This document shows, one piece after another, positions 36,871-47,726 of a stretch of 64,000 nt of DNA. The stretch spans positions 4,021,001-4,085,000 of the forward strand of contig NZ_CP149130.1 of assembly GCF_037811135.1 (NCBI RefSeq), read 5' to 3'. The DNA comes from Aeromonas rivipollensis (lineage in GTDB: Bacteria > Pseudomonadota > Gammaproteobacteria > Enterobacterales > Aeromonadaceae). Numbering within the stretch: position 1 is the first letter of the stretch; the number at the start of each line of letters is the position of its first letter. Both the position numbers and the translations under genes were made by a program. The notes below the pieces were generated by a model, which worked only from the letters and a program-made list of their open reading frames with translations, searched no databases and was not told the origin of the DNA.

Positions 36871-38997
36871 TTACTTGAGGCTGGGAGCCAGATCCCCATC
36901 GTCATCAGACTGGGGCCGGGCGGCACCCTGTTGCGCCGGCATCGGCTGATAGGGGGTCTCGTTGGCGGTCGGCTGCGGGTTTCTCAGCGCCTTGAGGGCC
37001 GTCTTCAGGGAGAAGCCGGCGAGTACCACCACCACCCCCATGAAGAAGATGGTCAGCCCCGCATCGAGGCGGTTGTTGAACACCAGCTGGGCCAGCTGTG
37101 ACTCGGTGTACTGGGCCGGTATGGCGCCGCTGTCGATCATCGCCTGGAACTTGTTGGCGATGGCCAGGAAGCCGAGCTTGGGATTGTCGCTGAAGGTCTT
37201 CTCCCAACCCGCAGACAGGGTGCAGATGAGCAGCCAGCTGGTGGGCAGCAGGGCCACCCAGGCATAGGCCTGACGCTTCATCTTGAACAGCACCACGGCG
37301 CACAACATCAGCGCCATGCCCGCCAGCATCTGGTTGGCGATGCCGAACAGCGGCCACAGGGTGTTGATGCCGCCGAGCGGGTCCACCACCCCCTGATGCA
37401 GGAAGTAACCCCAGGCCAGCACGCACAAGGCAGTTGCGAGCAGGTTGGCCGGCAGGGAGTCGGTGCGTTTCAGGGAGGGGGAGATGACCCCCATCAGATC
37501 CTGCAGCATGAAGCGCGCCGCCCGGGTGCCGGCATCCACGGCGGTGAGGATGAAGAGCGCCTCGAACAGGATGGCGAAGTGATACCAGAAGGCGACGTTC
37601 ATCAGGCCGCCGAGGGCACCGTGCAGTATGTAGGCCATGCCGACCGCCAGGGTCGGGGCGCCGCCGGCACGGGAGATGATGCTCTGCTCACCCACCTCGC
37701 TGGCGATGCGGGTCAGGGTCTCCGGGGTGATCTGGAAGCCCCAGCTGCTCACCACGGCGGCGGCGGAGACCACCACATCGGCGGTGCCCGCCGGTACCAG
37801 CACCGCCATGGGGCTGTTCATGGCGAAGTAGACGCCCGGATCGATGACGCAGGCGGAGACCAGGGCCATGATGGCGACGAAGGACTCCATCAACATGCCG
37901 CCGTAGCCGATGAAGCAGGCCTGGTTCTCGTTGGCCAGCATCTTGGGGGTGGTGCCGGAAGAGATGAGCGCATGGAAGCCGGAGACGGCGCCGCAGGCGA
38001 TGGTGATGAACAGGAAGGGGAACAGATCCCCGGCCCAGACCGGGCCTGTCCCGTCCACGAACTGGGTCAGCGCCGGCATCTGCAGGGTCGGCTGGGTCAC
38101 CAGTATGCCGATGGCCAGGCCTATGATGGTGCCTATCTTGAGGAAGGTGGAGAGGTAGTCCCGCGGCGCCAGCAGCAGCCAGACCGGCAGCACAGAGGCG
38201 ACGAAGCCGTAGCCCACCAGCATCCAGGTCAACTGCACCCCGTCGAAGTCGAAGTAGGGGGCCCAGGTCTCGCTCTCGGCCACCCAGCCACCGGAGACGA
38301 TGGCGAAGATGAGGCACACCAGACCTATGATGGAAACCTCACCGATGCGCCCCGGCCTCAGGTAACGGGTGTAGATCCCCATGAAGATGGCAAGGGGTAT
38401 GGTGAAGGCCACTGTGTAGGTGCCCCAGGGGCTGTGGGTGAGCGCCTTGACCACTATCATCGCCAGCACCGCCAGTATGATCACCATGATCATGAAGGTG
38501 GCGACCAGGGCGATGACCCCGGCGACCGGGCCCATCTCCGACTTGATCAGCTCGCCGAGGGAGCGACCATCGCGACGGGTGGAGACGAACAGCACCATGA
38601 AGTCCTGCACCGCCCCCGCCAGCACCACCCCGGCCAGCAGCCAGAGCATGCCGGGCAGATAGCCCATCTGGGCCGCCAGCACGGGACCCACCAGGGGACC
38701 GGCGCCGGCGATGGCGGCGAAGTGGTGGCCAAACAGCACCTTCTTGTCGGTCGGCACATAGTCCAGACCGTCGTTGTGCCGCACCGCCGGCGTCATGCGG
38801 CTGCTGTCGACCGCCAGCACCCGCTTGGCGATGAAGAGCCCGTAGTAGCGGTAGGCAATAAGATAAACGCACACAGCCGCGACTACTATCCAGAGCGCGT
38901 TGATCTGCTCGCCCCTGTTGAGGGCGATGTAACCGAGGGAGCTGGCGCCCAGCAGTGCCAGAAGCCCCCATCCAAGATGTTTCCCTAAGCTGTCCAT
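36871..38997 (-). CDS. btsT: CstA-family pyruvate transporter BtsT
   Basis: 708 residues and about 16-18 membrane helices. CstA hallmarks: [20 protein letters not shown] near 75, [35 protein letters not shown] near 345, and the C-terminal hydrophilic tail. Length and partner yjiX/yjiA point to BtsT (YjiY), a pyruvate/H+ symporter induced by external pyruvate through the BtsSR system in E. coli; no btsSR genes are seen here. Confidence 0.92.
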   Translation of the reverse strand: MDSLGKHLGWGLLALLGASSLGYIALNRGEQINALWIVVAAVCVYLIAYRYYGLFIAKRVLAVDSSRMTPAVRHNDGLDYVPTDKKVLFGHHFAAIAGAGPLVGPVLAAQMGYLPGMLWLLAGVVLAGAVQDFMVLFVSTRRDGRSLGELIKSEMGPVAGVIALVATFMIMVIILAVLAMIVVKALTHSPWGTYTVAFTIPLAIFMGIYTRYLRPGRIGEVSIIGLVCLIFAIVSGGWVAESETWAPYFDFDGVQLTWMLVGYGFVASVLPVWLLLAPRDYLSTFLKIGTIIGLAIGILVTQPTLQMPALTQFVDGTGPVWAGDLFPFLFITIACGAVSGFHALISSGTTPKMLANENQACFIGYGGMLMESFVAIMALVSACVIDPGVYFAMNSPMAVLVPAGTADVVVSAAAVVSSWGFQITPETLTRIASEVGEQSIISRAGGAPTLAVGMAYILHGALGGLMNVAFWYHFAILFEALFILTAVDAGTRAARFMLQDLMGVISPSLKRTDSLPANLLATALCVLAWGYFLHQGVVDPLGGINTLWPLFGIANQMLAGMALMLCAVVLFKMKRQAYAWVALLPTSWLLICTLSAGWEKTFSDNPKLGFLAIANKFQAMIDSGAIPAQYTESQLAQLVFNNRLDAGLTIFFMGVVVVLAGFSLKTALKALRNPQPTANETPYQPMPAQQGAARPQSDDDGDLAPSLK

Positions 38998-39211
38998 AAG
39001 CCTGTCCCTGCCATTGGTTTTTTACATATGAAACCCCATACGCTTACATCTCTATAGCAATCGACGCCGTGCCACAATCGAGGCCCGTCACAAGTCGGCG
39101 ACCCGTTCCGAGAATTTCTCAATATTGCCAGCCGGATCACGGCCATCAGGCCTGGAGCAGGAGGGAAAAGCGCTGAAATGCTTGAAGAAAACGGCAAGGC
39201 ACACCAACAGA

Positions 39212-39235
39212 AAGGGCCCCTTCAACGGGGCCCTT
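39212..39235. terminator. menA terminator
   Basis: AAGGGCCCC-TTCAAC-GGGGCCCTT stem; read on the minus strand it is followed by T-rich CTGTTGG and lies 47 bp after the menA stop. Confidence 0.75.
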
Positions 39236-39282
39236 CTTCGTCTGGCGCACTACAAGCAGCGTCAGTCCATGGCGCACAGTGC

Positions 39283-40188
39283 TCAGGAGAGTGCCAGCCC
39301 GATGGCGAGCAGCAGGCTGAACAGGAAGGCGCTGATGGCGGTCTTCTTGAGGGCGCCGGTCAATACCTCGCCGTCGAAGCTCTCGCGCAGGGTGCGGGCG
39401 GCATCGGTGAGAGGCTTGATGGCGGGCAGGAAGATCCAGGGCCAGATGCTCGCGGGCTGGGTCAGCAGGAAGGCGATGGTGGCCAGCAGCGCCGCCCCCA
39501 GCAGCACCCAGTGGTAGGCGATGGCGCGGTTGCGGCCGAGCCGCACCGCCAGGGTGATCTTGCCGCTGGCGGCATCGCTCTCTATGTCCCGCACATTGTT
39601 GATGTTGAGCACGGCGGTGGCCAGCAGGCCGCAGGCGGTGGCGGGCAGCAGCAGATCCCACTGCAGGGTATGGGTGAACAGGTAGTAGGAGCCGAGCACC
39701 CCCAGCAGGCCGAAGAACAGGAATACCGAGATGTCCCCGAAACCGCGATAGCCGTAAGGGGTCTTGCCCACCGTGTAGGTGATGGCCGCGACTATGGCCG
39801 CCCCCCCCAGCAGGATGAACGTCAGGATCTGCTGCCACTGCTCCCCGAAGGCGCAGACCAGCAGGGAGAGGCCACTCACCACGGCCGCCAGCGCGGTCAA
39901 TCCCATGGCAATGCACATCTGGTGGCGGGTGATGAGACCGGACACAACGGCACGCTGGGGCCCGATCCGCTCGCCGTTGTCGGCCCCGGAGACCGCATCA
40001 CCATAGTCATTGGCCAGATTGGAGAGGATCTGCAGCAGTATGGCGGTCAGCAGGGAGAGGCCCATGATGGCGCCGTCGAAGGCCCCCCGACTGGCTGCGA
40101 GCCCCGAGCCCAGCAAAATGGAGGAGCACGCCAGGGGCAGTGTTCGCAAACGCGCCGCCAGCAACCAAACAGAGAAGGTATTTGTCAT
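39283..40188 (-). CDS. menA: 1,4-dihydroxy-2-naphthoate prenyltransferase MenA
   Basis: 301 residues from ATG 40188 (a TTG at 40206 is in frame but unlikely). UbiA-type membrane prenyltransferase with about eight helices and both Asp-rich motifs: NLANDYGDAVSGAD near 65 and NINNVRDIESDAASGK near 195. It attaches the isoprenoid tail to DHNA to give demethylmenaquinone. It diverges from menF and the rest of the menaquinone genes, an arrangement different from E. coli, where menA is elsewhere. Confidence 0.94.
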   Translation of the reverse strand: MTNTFSVWLLAARLRTLPLACSSILLGSGLAASRGAFDGAIMGLSLLTAILLQILSNLANDYGDAVSGADNGERIGPQRAVVSGLITRHQMCIAMGLTALAAVVSGLSLLVCAFGEQWQQILTFILLGGAAIVAAITYTVGKTPYGYRGFGDISVFLFFGLLGVLGSYYLFTHTLQWDLLLPATACGLLATAVLNINNVRDIESDAASGKITLAVRLGRNRAIAYHWVLLGAALLATIAFLLTQPASIWPWIFLPAIKPLTDAARTLRESFDGEVLTGALKKTAISAFLFSLLLAIGLALS

Positions 40189-40397
40189 ATTGTGATGGCC
40201 AAACAATCAGATATTGATCGTGTTAAGGGTTATCGAACCGGATTTAGGTATACTTGGCTCCGTGGGGGCTGGGCTCCCTCGGGCAATTTACATGGAAGAA
40301 TGGGCAGATAATATATAGGAAATCATCGCCCTTTGGCATCAACCTGCGCCATCCTCCCCCAGAGCGATTGCGACTATCCGGCTCAGACAAGACATCC

Positions 40398-41717
40398 ATG
40401 TTGGCTCAGACCCATCTCAAGCAACAACTGGACGCCCTGCGTCACAGCAATGTCAGCGGCTTCGTGCGGTTGCGCGTGGCGGCCAACGTCGACCTCTTCC
40501 CGGGATGGCTGGCGGCGCAGACCCTGTATCCCCGCATCTATTGGCAGGCCCGCGGTCCCAGGAGCCCCGAGTACGTGGCCCTCGGCGCCATCCACGAGCT
40601 GACCCGACCAGCGGATATCCAGCGGGTCTGCGATCTCGCCAACGCAGGCAGTGAAGACAGCCCCCGCTACTACGGCGGCCTGGCGTTCGATCCGGCCCAA
40701 CCCGGCTGGCAGGGATTCGGCTCCTGCCGCTTCGTGCTGCCGCGCATCGAGCTGGTGCGCCGGGGGGAGTGTGTCAGCCTCTGCCTCAACCTCTGGCTGA
40801 CCGACGGCAATCTGGATGCCGAACTGCAGGCGGCCGAGGCCGCCCTCGACGCCCTGAAACCGGAAGCCCCCCTGCCCCCACTGCAAAAACACCTCTGGCA
40901 GCGCCAGGATGTCCCGGGTCAGGCCCAGTGGCAAACCCTGGTAGAGCGGGTGACCAGCCCCGCCTTTCAGGCCCACACTCCCAAGGTGGTGCTCTCCCGG
41001 GAGAGCGTGCTGACCCGCCAGCATGGGGATGATCCCCTCTGCCCCTGGGCCCTGCTCACCCAGTGGGCAAGTCACGCCCAGGAGTGCTTCCACTTCGGCT
41101 TCCAGTTCTCCCCCGAGCAGAGCTTCATCTCCTGCTCCCCCGAGCGCCTCTATCGCCGGGAGCGCGGCCACCTCTTCACCGAGGCGCTGGCAGGCACCAT
41201 ACGCCGCTCCGGTGACGAGGCGGCCGACGCGGCCCTGGCCGCCGAGCTGCTGGCCGACAGCAAGAACCGGCTGGAGAACCGGCTGGTCCACGCAGACATC
41301 CTGAGCCGACTGGCCCCCCTCACCACGGACGCCACCCTGACCGAGCCGCGCATCCTGAAACTGCGGCTGCTGCAACACCTCAAGTGCGACATCGAGGCCG
41401 AGCTCAAACCCGGTGTGTGCGACTGGCAGCTGCTGGCTGCCCTGCACCCGACTCCTGCGGTGGGCGGCGCCCCCCGCGAGGCGGCGCTGGCCTTTATCCG
41501 CGAATGTGAACCTTACCAGCGCGGCTGGTACGCCGGTGCCTGCGGCATGCTGAGCCGGGAGACCTCGGAGTTCTCGGTCGCCATCCGCAGCGCCCGCATC
41601 AGGGCGCAGGGCATCAGCCTGTTTGCCGGTGCCGGCATAGTGGCCGGGTCAGAGCCCGCCGCCGAGTGGGCCGAACTCGACAACAAGATCGCCAACGTGC
41701 TCTCCCTGCTGGGATAG
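40398..41717 (+). CDS. menF: Isochorismate synthase MenF
   Basis: 439 residues from ATG 40398. The chorismate-binding domain occupies the C-terminal two thirds: QFSPEQSFISCSPERLYRRE, EALAGTIRRSGDE, DSKNRLENRLVH, LHPTPAVGGAPREAAL, and YAGACGMLS...FSVAIRSARI...AGAGIVAGS. It converts chorismate to isochorismate, the first step of menaquinone synthesis. First gene of menFDHBCE. Confidence 0.94.
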   Translation: MLAQTHLKQQLDALRHSNVSGFVRLRVAANVDLFPGWLAAQTLYPRIYWQARGPRSPEYVALGAIHELTRPADIQRVCDLANAGSEDSPRYYGGLAFDPAQPGWQGFGSCRFVLPRIELVRRGECVSLCLNLWLTDGNLDAELQAAEAALDALKPEAPLPPLQKHLWQRQDVPGQAQWQTLVERVTSPAFQAHTPKVVLSRESVLTRQHGDDPLCPWALLTQWASHAQECFHFGFQFSPEQSFISCSPERLYRRERGHLFTEALAGTIRRSGDEAADAALAAELLADSKNRLENRLVHADILSRLAPLTTDATLTEPRILKLRLLQHLKCDIEAELKPGVCDWQLLAALHPTPAVGGAPREAALAFIRECEPYQRGWYAGACGMLSRETSEFSVAIRSARIRAQGISLFAGAGIVAGSEPAAEWAELDNKIANVLSLLG

Positions 41718-41747
41718 CGTTTTTCATCGACCCACTGCGAGAGCCAT

Positions 41748-43481
41748 ATGCCCGCCAGCCAATTGCCTGAGCACCGAGCGTTTGCCAGCCAGCATGCCAC
41801 CTTCAACCACGTCTGGTCTTCCCTCTTGCTGGAAGAGCTCTATCGCCTCGGGGTGCGGGACATAGCGCTGGCCTCGGGCTCCCGCTCGGCGCCGCTCACC
41901 ATGGCCGCCGCCGCCCATCCAGGCTTTCGCCGTCACCTCCACTTCGACGAGCGGGGTCTGGGCTTCATGGCGCTGGGGCTGGCCAAGGGGAGCGGCCGAC
42001 CGGTGGCGGTGATCATGACCTCGGGCACTGCGGTGGCCAACCTCTGGCCCGCGGTGGCCGAGGCACAACTCACAGGCGTGCCGCTGATTATTCTCTCGGC
42101 CGATCGACCGCCTGAGCTTATCGACAACGGCGCCAACCAGGCCATCGACCAGCAGGGGATCTTCGGTCGCTACCCCGTCCATCAGCAGAACCTGCCGAGC
42201 CCCACCCCGACCATACCGGCGGCCTTCGTGCTGAGCTCGGTGGATCAGGCCCTGGCCAGACAGGCACTGACCCCGGGGCCAGTTCACTTCAACTGCATGT
42301 ATCCCGAGCCCCTCTATCCCGGCGAGGCGTACCTGGATTTTTCCGACTACCTGGCCCCGCTCGGTGACTGGCTCCATTCAAGGGAGCCCTGGAGCCCCTG
42401 GCAGCAGGGCGAGCAGCACTGCCCCCGCCAGCCCGACTGGGCCGCCTTGCAGGGCAAACGCGGCGTCATAGTCGCGGGCCGCATTCAGGATCCTGCCGAG
42501 GCTCAGAGGGTGGCCCAGCTGGCCGAGCGCCTCGGCTGGCCGCTGCTGGCGGACTTGCAGAGCCAGATCCGCTTCGACAGCCGCAACCTCATCCACACGG
42601 ATCTCGCCCTGCAAAACAGCTGCTTCGTGACCGAGCTGGCCCGGGCCGAGGTGCTGCTGCAATTCGGTGCCCGCCTCATCTCCAAGCGGCTCGGCCAGTT
42701 CATCAAGCAGCACCCCTGGCAGGATTACTGGCTGGTGGACCCGCAGCCGGCCAGGCTGGATCCGGACTACCGGCTGCGTCGCCGCCTGGTGTGTACGCCC
42801 GGCGCCTTCGCCGCGGCCCATCCGGTGGACCACCGCCATCTGCCCTGGCACCGGCTGGCGGAGCGCCAGCAGGGCATCAGCAGTCACATTCGCCGTGCCT
42901 GCGATCGCTTCTCCGAACTCGGGGTCTGCCACCAGCTGACCCAGCTCATCCAGGGTCAGCTGTTCGTCGGCAACAGCATGCCGGCCCGGCTGATGGACAT
43001 GCTCGGCGAAACCGGCAAGGGCCCCAGCCGGCTGATGACCAACCGTGGCGCCTCCGGCATCGACGGCCTGATCGCCACGGCCTTCGGTTTCTCCCTGTCC
43101 AGCGATGAGCCGACCACCCTGCTGCTCGGCGATCTCAGCGCCCTGCACGATCTCAACAGCCTGGCCCTGCTCGGCAAGGGGAGCCAGCCGCTGGTGGTGA
43201 TCCTGCTCAACAACGACGGCGGCAGCATCTTCCGCATGCTGCCGGTACCGACTAAAGATGCGTTGCTGGAGACCTACTACTGCCTGCCCCACGGCCTGCA
43301 CTTCGAGCACGCCGCCGCCATGTTCGGCCTGCACTACCGGGCGCCGACCACCCTGGCCGAGTTCGAGCAAGATTACGCAACCGCCCTGGAAAAAGGGGTA
43401 ACCCTGATTGAAATCAAGGTGCCGAACAACGAGGTGGCCGAGGATCTGAAGGCATTGGGGACGGCTATCCGTGGTCATTGA
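41748..43481 (+). CDS. menD: SEPHCHC synthase MenD
   Basis: 577 residues of the thiamine-diphosphate enzyme family: PYR domain ([20 protein letters not shown] near 40; [16 protein letters not shown]), central domain, and PP domain with the ThDP motif [12 protein letters not shown]...NNDGGSIF near 480. It adds 2-oxoglutarate-derived succinic semialdehyde to isochorismate. It starts 30 bp after menF and overlaps menH by 11 bp. Confidence 0.96.
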   Translation: MPASQLPEHRAFASQHATFNHVWSSLLLEELYRLGVRDIALASGSRSAPLTMAAAAHPGFRRHLHFDERGLGFMALGLAKGSGRPVAVIMTSGTAVANLWPAVAEAQLTGVPLIILSADRPPELIDNGANQAIDQQGIFGRYPVHQQNLPSPTPTIPAAFVLSSVDQALARQALTPGPVHFNCMYPEPLYPGEAYLDFSDYLAPLGDWLHSREPWSPWQQGEQHCPRQPDWAALQGKRGVIVAGRIQDPAEAQRVAQLAERLGWPLLADLQSQIRFDSRNLIHTDLALQNSCFVTELARAEVLLQFGARLISKRLGQFIKQHPWQDYWLVDPQPARLDPDYRLRRRLVCTPGAFAAAHPVDHRHLPWHRLAERQQGISSHIRRACDRFSELGVCHQLTQLIQGQLFVGNSMPARLMDMLGETGKGPSRLMTNRGASGIDGLIATAFGFSLSSDEPTTLLLGDLSALHDLNSLALLGKGSQPLVVILLNNDGGSIFRMLPVPTKDALLETYYCLPHGLHFEHAAAMFGLHYRAPTTLAEFEQDYATALEKGVTLIEIKVPNNEVAEDLKALGTAIRGH

Positions 43482-44253
43482 ACCTACGTCTCTCGAGCAG
43501 GAACGGGCGCCGCTGGTGCTGCTGCACGGTCTGCTCGGCAACGCCGACGACTGGCAGCCAGTGATCGAGGCAATGCCTGGAATCGATTGCCACGCGCTGG
43601 ACTTGCCGGGCCACGGCAGCAACAAGGGGCTGAGAGTGAGCGGCTTTGACGAGGCCCACGAGTGGCTTTGCGGCGAGCTGGCCGCGCGGGGTATAACGCG
43701 CTACCGGCTGGCGGGCTACTCCCTGGGGGGACGGCTCGCCCTCTATCACGCCAGCCAGTACCCCGCCGGCTTGCAGGCGCTCTTGCTGGAGAACTGCCAT
43801 CCGGGTCTGCCGGTGGCCGAGCGCGCCGCCCGCCTCGCACACGACGAGGGCTGGGCCCGGCGCTTCGAGCGCGAACCCCTGGCCCTGGTGCTGGCGGACT
43901 GGTACCGGCAGGGGGTGTTCGCCGATCTGGACGAGGAGGCCCGTGGCCGCCAAATGGCGAAACGCCTTGGCAACGAGGGTTCCGCCGTGGCGACCATGCT
44001 GCGCGCCACCTCCCTTGGTAAGCAGCCGGATCTCGCCCCCTGGCTGGGCCAAACCCGGTTGCCGGTGCGCTGGATCTCCGGCAGCCGGGATCACAAATTC
44101 CATCGCCTGGCTTGCCAGCTGGTCAAGCAAGGCTGCAATATCAATCACTTGGCTCTGGATGGCGGGCACAACCTGCACGCCAGCCAGCCCGACACCTTTG
44201 CCCGGCTCCTGCGGGACTGGGTCAAGCAACCAGAAAAGAAGAGTCATGACTGA
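43471..44253 (+). CDS. menH: SHCHC synthase MenH
   Basis: 260 residues from GTG 43471, overlapping menD. Alpha/beta-hydrolase with [20 protein letters not shown], nucleophile GYSLGG near 84, SGSRDHKF (Asp) and DGGHNLH (His). It removes pyruvate from SEPHCHC to give SHCHC. Its stop lies within the extra 5' copy of menB. Confidence 0.92.
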   Translation: MVIEPTSLEQERAPLVLLHGLLGNADDWQPVIEAMPGIDCHALDLPGHGSNKGLRVSGFDEAHEWLCGELAARGITRYRLAGYSLGGRLALYHASQYPAGLQALLLENCHPGLPVAERAARLAHDEGWARRFEREPLALVLADWYRQGVFADLDEEARGRQMAKRLGNEGSAVATMLRATSLGKQPDLAPWLGQTRLPVRWISGSRDHKFHRLACQLVKQGCNINHLALDGGHNLHASQPDTFARLLRDWVKQPEKKSHD

Positions 44254-44347
44254 CGCAATGACGGAAGCGCAACCCCATGCCACCGTCGTCCCTGACAGGA
44301 TTGCCCGGCTGACTTCTACCACACCAGAAGGAAAAAACCATGATTGA
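44246..44347 (+). pseudogene. Extra copy of the menB 5' end (33-codon ORF overlapping menB)
   Basis: Starts MTDAMTEAQ where menB starts MIEAMTEAE; the two share an identical GCAATGACGGAAGCG and similar AGAAAAGAAG/AGAAGGAAAA upstream segments. The starts are 94 bp apart. Homology is short (about 40 bp) but the ORF stays open for 33 codons and its TGA overlaps codons 2-3 of menB, while its ATG overlaps the end of menH. It therefore links menH and menB translationally. Confidence 0.7.
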
Positions 44348-45200
44348 GGCAATGACGGAAGCGGAACTGTACGCTCCCATTGAGTGGCAGGATTGCTCCG
44401 CCGGTTACGAGGACATCCTCTATCACAAGTCCCAGGATGGCATTGCCAAGATCACCATCAACCGCCCTCAGGTGCGCAACGCCTTCCGCCCCCGCACTGT
44501 GAAAGAGATGCTGCAGGCCCTGGCCGATGCCCGTTACGACGACAAGGTGGGCACCATCATACTGACCGGCTTTGGCGAGAAGGCCTTCTGCGCCGGCGGT
44601 GACCAGAAGATCCGTGGCGACTACGGTGGATACCGCGACGACGAGGGGACCCATCACCTCAACGTACTCGACTTCCAGCGCGACATCCGCACCTGCCCCA
44701 AACCCGTGGTCGCCATGGTGGCCGGTTATGCGGTCGGTGGCGGCCACGTGCTGCACATGATGTGCGATCTCACCATAGCCGCCGACAACGCCCAGTTCGG
44801 CCAGACAGGTCCGAAAGTCGGCTCCTTCGACGGCGGCTGGGGCGCCTCCTACATGGCCCGCATCGTCGGCCAGAAGAAGGCCCGCGAGATCTGGTTCCTC
44901 TGCCGCATGTACGATGCGAGCCAAGCCCTCGACATGGGGCTGGTCAACACTGTGGTGCCCCTGGCCGAGCTGGAGCGGGAAACCGTGCGCTGGTGCCGGG
45001 AGATGCTGCAAAACAGCCCGATGGCGCTGCGCTGCCTGAAGGCCGCACTGAACGCCGACTGCGACGGCCAGGCCGGTTTGCAAGAGCTGGCGGGCAATGC
45101 CACCATGCTCTTCTACATGACCGAAGAGGGTCAGGAAGGGCGCAACGCCTTCAACGAGAAGCGCCGCCCCGACTTCTCCAAATACAAGCGGAACCCCTGA
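44340..45200 (+). CDS. menB: 1,4-dihydroxy-2-naphthoyl-CoA synthase MenB
   Basis: 286 residues of the crotonase fold: [19 protein letters not shown], oxyanion loop [20 protein letters not shown] near 85, [12 protein letters not shown] near 130, and [19 protein letters not shown] near 155. It cyclises o-succinylbenzoyl-CoA. Its stop overlaps the menC start (TGATG). Length matches E. coli MenB (285). Confidence 0.97.
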   Translation: MIEAMTEAELYAPIEWQDCSAGYEDILYHKSQDGIAKITINRPQVRNAFRPRTVKEMLQALADARYDDKVGTIILTGFGEKAFCAGGDQKIRGDYGGYRDDEGTHHLNVLDFQRDIRTCPKPVVAMVAGYAVGGGHVLHMMCDLTIAADNAQFGQTGPKVGSFDGGWGASYMARIVGQKKAREIWFLCRMYDASQALDMGLVNTVVPLAELERETVRWCREMLQNSPMALRCLKAALNADCDGQAGLQELAGNATMLFYMTEEGQEGRNAFNEKRRPDFSKYKRNP

Positions 45201-46129
45201 TGACACTCGCTCTCTATCGCTACCAACTGCCCTTTACCCAGCCCCTGACCTTTCACGGCAAGGTGGAGGTGGCGCGAGAGGGCCTGTTGGTGCGCATCAA
45301 CGACGGCTGGGGGGAGATAGCCCCCCTGCCCGGTTTCTCCAGGGAGAGTCTGGCCGAGGCGCAAGCCGAGAGCCTGGCCTGCCTGGCACAGCTGGCCCAG
45401 GGGCAGACCATAGCCCCCCGGTTGCCCTCGGTGCAGTTCGGGCTCGACTGTGCCCGCCGTCACTGGCCACAGCAGAGCACCAGCCTGCCCGAACCCTATC
45501 CCCTCATTCAGGGCTCCCCTCAGGAGCTGCTCAAGAACTGGAAGCAGTGGCTGCACGAGACCCCCCTCAAGGCCAAGCTGAAGGTGGCCCGCTACCCCAT
45601 GCGGGACGAGCTGGCGCTGATCCGCCTGTTGCTCGATCGGCGCCCCAATCTCAAGCTGGTGCTGGATGCCAACCAGGGCTGGACCCGCGAGGAGGCCTGG
45701 GCCTTCTGCGGTCACCTGGATCCGAACCGGATCGAATACCTGGAAGATCTCTGTGCCGACTTTGCCGATATCGCCTTCGTCGCCAACCGCACCGGCATGC
45801 CGGTGGCGCTGGATGAATTGCTGGCCCAGGGCAAGCCATGGGAACCCATACCCCAGCTGAAGGCCCTGGTGCTCAAACCGACCCTGCTCGGTTCCTTGGC
45901 CAACAGCGAGGCCCTGGTGGCCCGCGCCCGCGAGCTTAAGCTGAAAGTCATCGTCTCCTCCTGTTTCGAGTCCGGTGTCGGTCTCGGTCAGCTCGCCCGC
46001 CTCGCGGGAGAGTGGGCGCCGGATCAGGCCCCTGGCCTCGACACCAGGCGCTGGCTGGCCAGGGATCTGCTGGACAAGCAGGGCCAACCCGACCCGAGCC
46101 TGATGACCCCCCTGTTTCACCGTGACTGA
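45200..46129 (+). CDS. menC: o-Succinylbenzoate synthase MenC
   Basis: 309 residues of the enolase superfamily. The acid-base lysine lies in KAKLKVARYP, metal ligands in LVLDANQGW, YLEDLC and VALDELL, and the second lysine in LVLKPTLLG. It dehydrates SHCHC to o-succinylbenzoate. Start codon overlaps the menB stop. Confidence 0.95.
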   Translation: MTLALYRYQLPFTQPLTFHGKVEVAREGLLVRINDGWGEIAPLPGFSRESLAEAQAESLACLAQLAQGQTIAPRLPSVQFGLDCARRHWPQQSTSLPEPYPLIQGSPQELLKNWKQWLHETPLKAKLKVARYPMRDELALIRLLLDRRPNLKLVLDANQGWTREEAWAFCGHLDPNRIEYLEDLCADFADIAFVANRTGMPVALDELLAQGKPWEPIPQLKALVLKPTLLGSLANSEALVARARELKLKVIVSSCFESGVGLGQLARLAGEWAPDQAPGLDTRRWLARDLLDKQGQPDPSLMTPLFHRD

Positions 46130-46139
46130 AGGGGCCCCC

Positions 46140-47549
46140 ATGCCGCCCGTCCCTGTGGCTGACGCCTCACTGGAAACCTGCCCGGTGCGCCACTGGGCAC
46201 GGACGGCGCCCGAACGCATCGCCATCCACGGCAGCGGCTCCCTCAGCTACCGACGGCTGGATGCTCGGCTCAACGGCCTGTGCAAGCAGCTCGAGCAGGC
46301 GGGTTTAAAGGCCGGCGACCGGCTGGCCGCCGTGGTGCGCGGCGCCCTGGAAGATGTGCTGCTGGCCTGGGCCTGCGTGCGCAGCGGCCTCGTCTTCTGC
46401 CCGCTCAATCCCGCCTTCCCCCTCGTCAGGCAGGCCGAACTGGCCGCACAGCTTGATGCCTGCGCCTTCTGGTCAGCGGGGGAGATCCCGGTGGGGAGCG
46501 GGTTGCCGCTGCAGCTCGACTTCAGGGGTGAACTGCCGGCAAGCGAGGAAGCCTGGCCGCTTGAACCGGCCCAACTCAACAACATGATCCTCACCTCGGG
46601 CTCCAGCGGCACACCCAAGGCGGTGGTGCACCGCCTGGCCAACCACCTCGCCTCGGCCCGGGGCTCGGCCAGCCTGATCCCTCTCGATGCAGAGTGCGGC
46701 TGGCTGCTCTCCCTGCCGCTGTTTCACGTGGGCGGCTACGCCATCCTGTTCCGGGTCTTCCTGGCGGGGGCCAGCCTGGTGCTGGACGATCGAACCCTGC
46801 CCCTCAAGGGGCGGCTCGAGGATCAGCCCATCACCCACCTCTCGCTGGTGCCGACCCAGCTCTGGCGCCTGCTGGCGCAAGGCTTCGACCCCGCCCGTAC
46901 CCGCTTGCGCGAGCTGCTGCTCGGGGGGGCCGCCATCCCTGAGCCCCTGGTCAATCACCTCAAGGCCCTGGGGTTCACCCCCAAGTCGAGCTATGGCCTC
47001 TCCGAGATGGGCAGCCAGGTCTGCACCGGCCTGCCTGCCGGTGCCGGGGTGGTGGGCAGGCCTCTGCCCGGGCGGGAAGTCAGCATACGGCAGGGGGAGA
47101 TCTGCGTGCGCGGCGACACCCTCTTTGCCGGCTATTTCCAGGCCGGGGAGCTGGTGCTGCCGCTGGATGAGGAGGGCTGGTTCCACACCCGGGACAAGGG
47201 TCATTTCACTCCGGGCGGCGAGCTGGTGGTGGAGGGGCGGCTCGACAACCTCTTCATCTCGGGAGGGGAGAACATCCAGCCCGAGACCATAGAGCAGCGG
47301 CTGGTGGATCACCCCGCCGTGGCTCAGGCCCTGGTGGTGCCCATCCCCAGCGCGCAATGGGGGCAGCGCCCCGCCGCCTTTATCGACTGGCACGGGGAAG
47401 CCGTTCCTCCTGCAGAGCTGGCGAGCTGGATCCGCGCCGCCCTGCCCGGCTTTATGGTGCCGGACCGCTGGCTGCCCTGGCCGGATCTCGGCGGCAGCCT
47501 GAAACCCTCCCGCACCCTGCTCGCCCGGAGCCTGCAAGCCGGGGACTGA
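46140..47549 (+). CDS. menE: o-Succinylbenzoate-CoA ligase MenE
   Basis: 469 residues from ATG 46140 with GAAGGGG just upstream; a GTG at 46122 is also in frame and would overlap menC. Adenylate-forming enzyme: LTSGSSGTPKAVVH near 153, LGGAAIPEPL, SSYGLSEMGSQV, and GRLDNLFISGGENIQPETIE near 373. It activates o-succinylbenzoate with ATP and CoA for MenB. Last gene of the operon; terminator follows. Confidence 0.94.
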   Translation: MPPVPVADASLETCPVRHWARTAPERIAIHGSGSLSYRRLDARLNGLCKQLEQAGLKAGDRLAAVVRGALEDVLLAWACVRSGLVFCPLNPAFPLVRQAELAAQLDACAFWSAGEIPVGSGLPLQLDFRGELPASEEAWPLEPAQLNNMILTSGSSGTPKAVVHRLANHLASARGSASLIPLDAECGWLLSLPLFHVGGYAILFRVFLAGASLVLDDRTLPLKGRLEDQPITHLSLVPTQLWRLLAQGFDPARTRLRELLLGGAAIPEPLVNHLKALGFTPKSSYGLSEMGSQVCTGLPAGAGVVGRPLPGREVSIRQGEICVRGDTLFAGYFQAGELVLPLDEEGWFHTRDKGHFTPGGELVVEGRLDNLFISGGENIQPETIEQRLVDHPAVAQALVVPIPSAQWGQRPAAFIDWHGEAVPPAELASWIRAALPGFMVPDRWLPWPDLGGSLKPSRTLLARSLQAGD

Positions 47550-47587
47550 GAGCGCCCCCCATATGAGACGCAGTCCTTGCTATCAAT

Positions 47588-47612
47588 ACAGCCCCTTTTG
47601 GGGCTGTTTCTA
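47588..47612 (+). terminator. menE terminator
   Basis: ACAGCCCC-TTTT-GGGGCTGT stem then TTCTAT, 38 bp after menE. Confidence 0.85.
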
Positions 47613-47726
47613 TATTGCTTCCTCCCGGATAGATGATTCCTCGGCGCCATCTGGCGCGTTGATATTCTTTTGGAGCCCAATACCCTGTCTGGTCCCCACG
47701 CCACTCCATCTACCAAAGGGATCATG

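Noticed and set aside
37396-38988. 530-codon plus-strand frame opposite btsT
   Set aside because: Same composition artefact; btsT on the minus strand is unambiguous.
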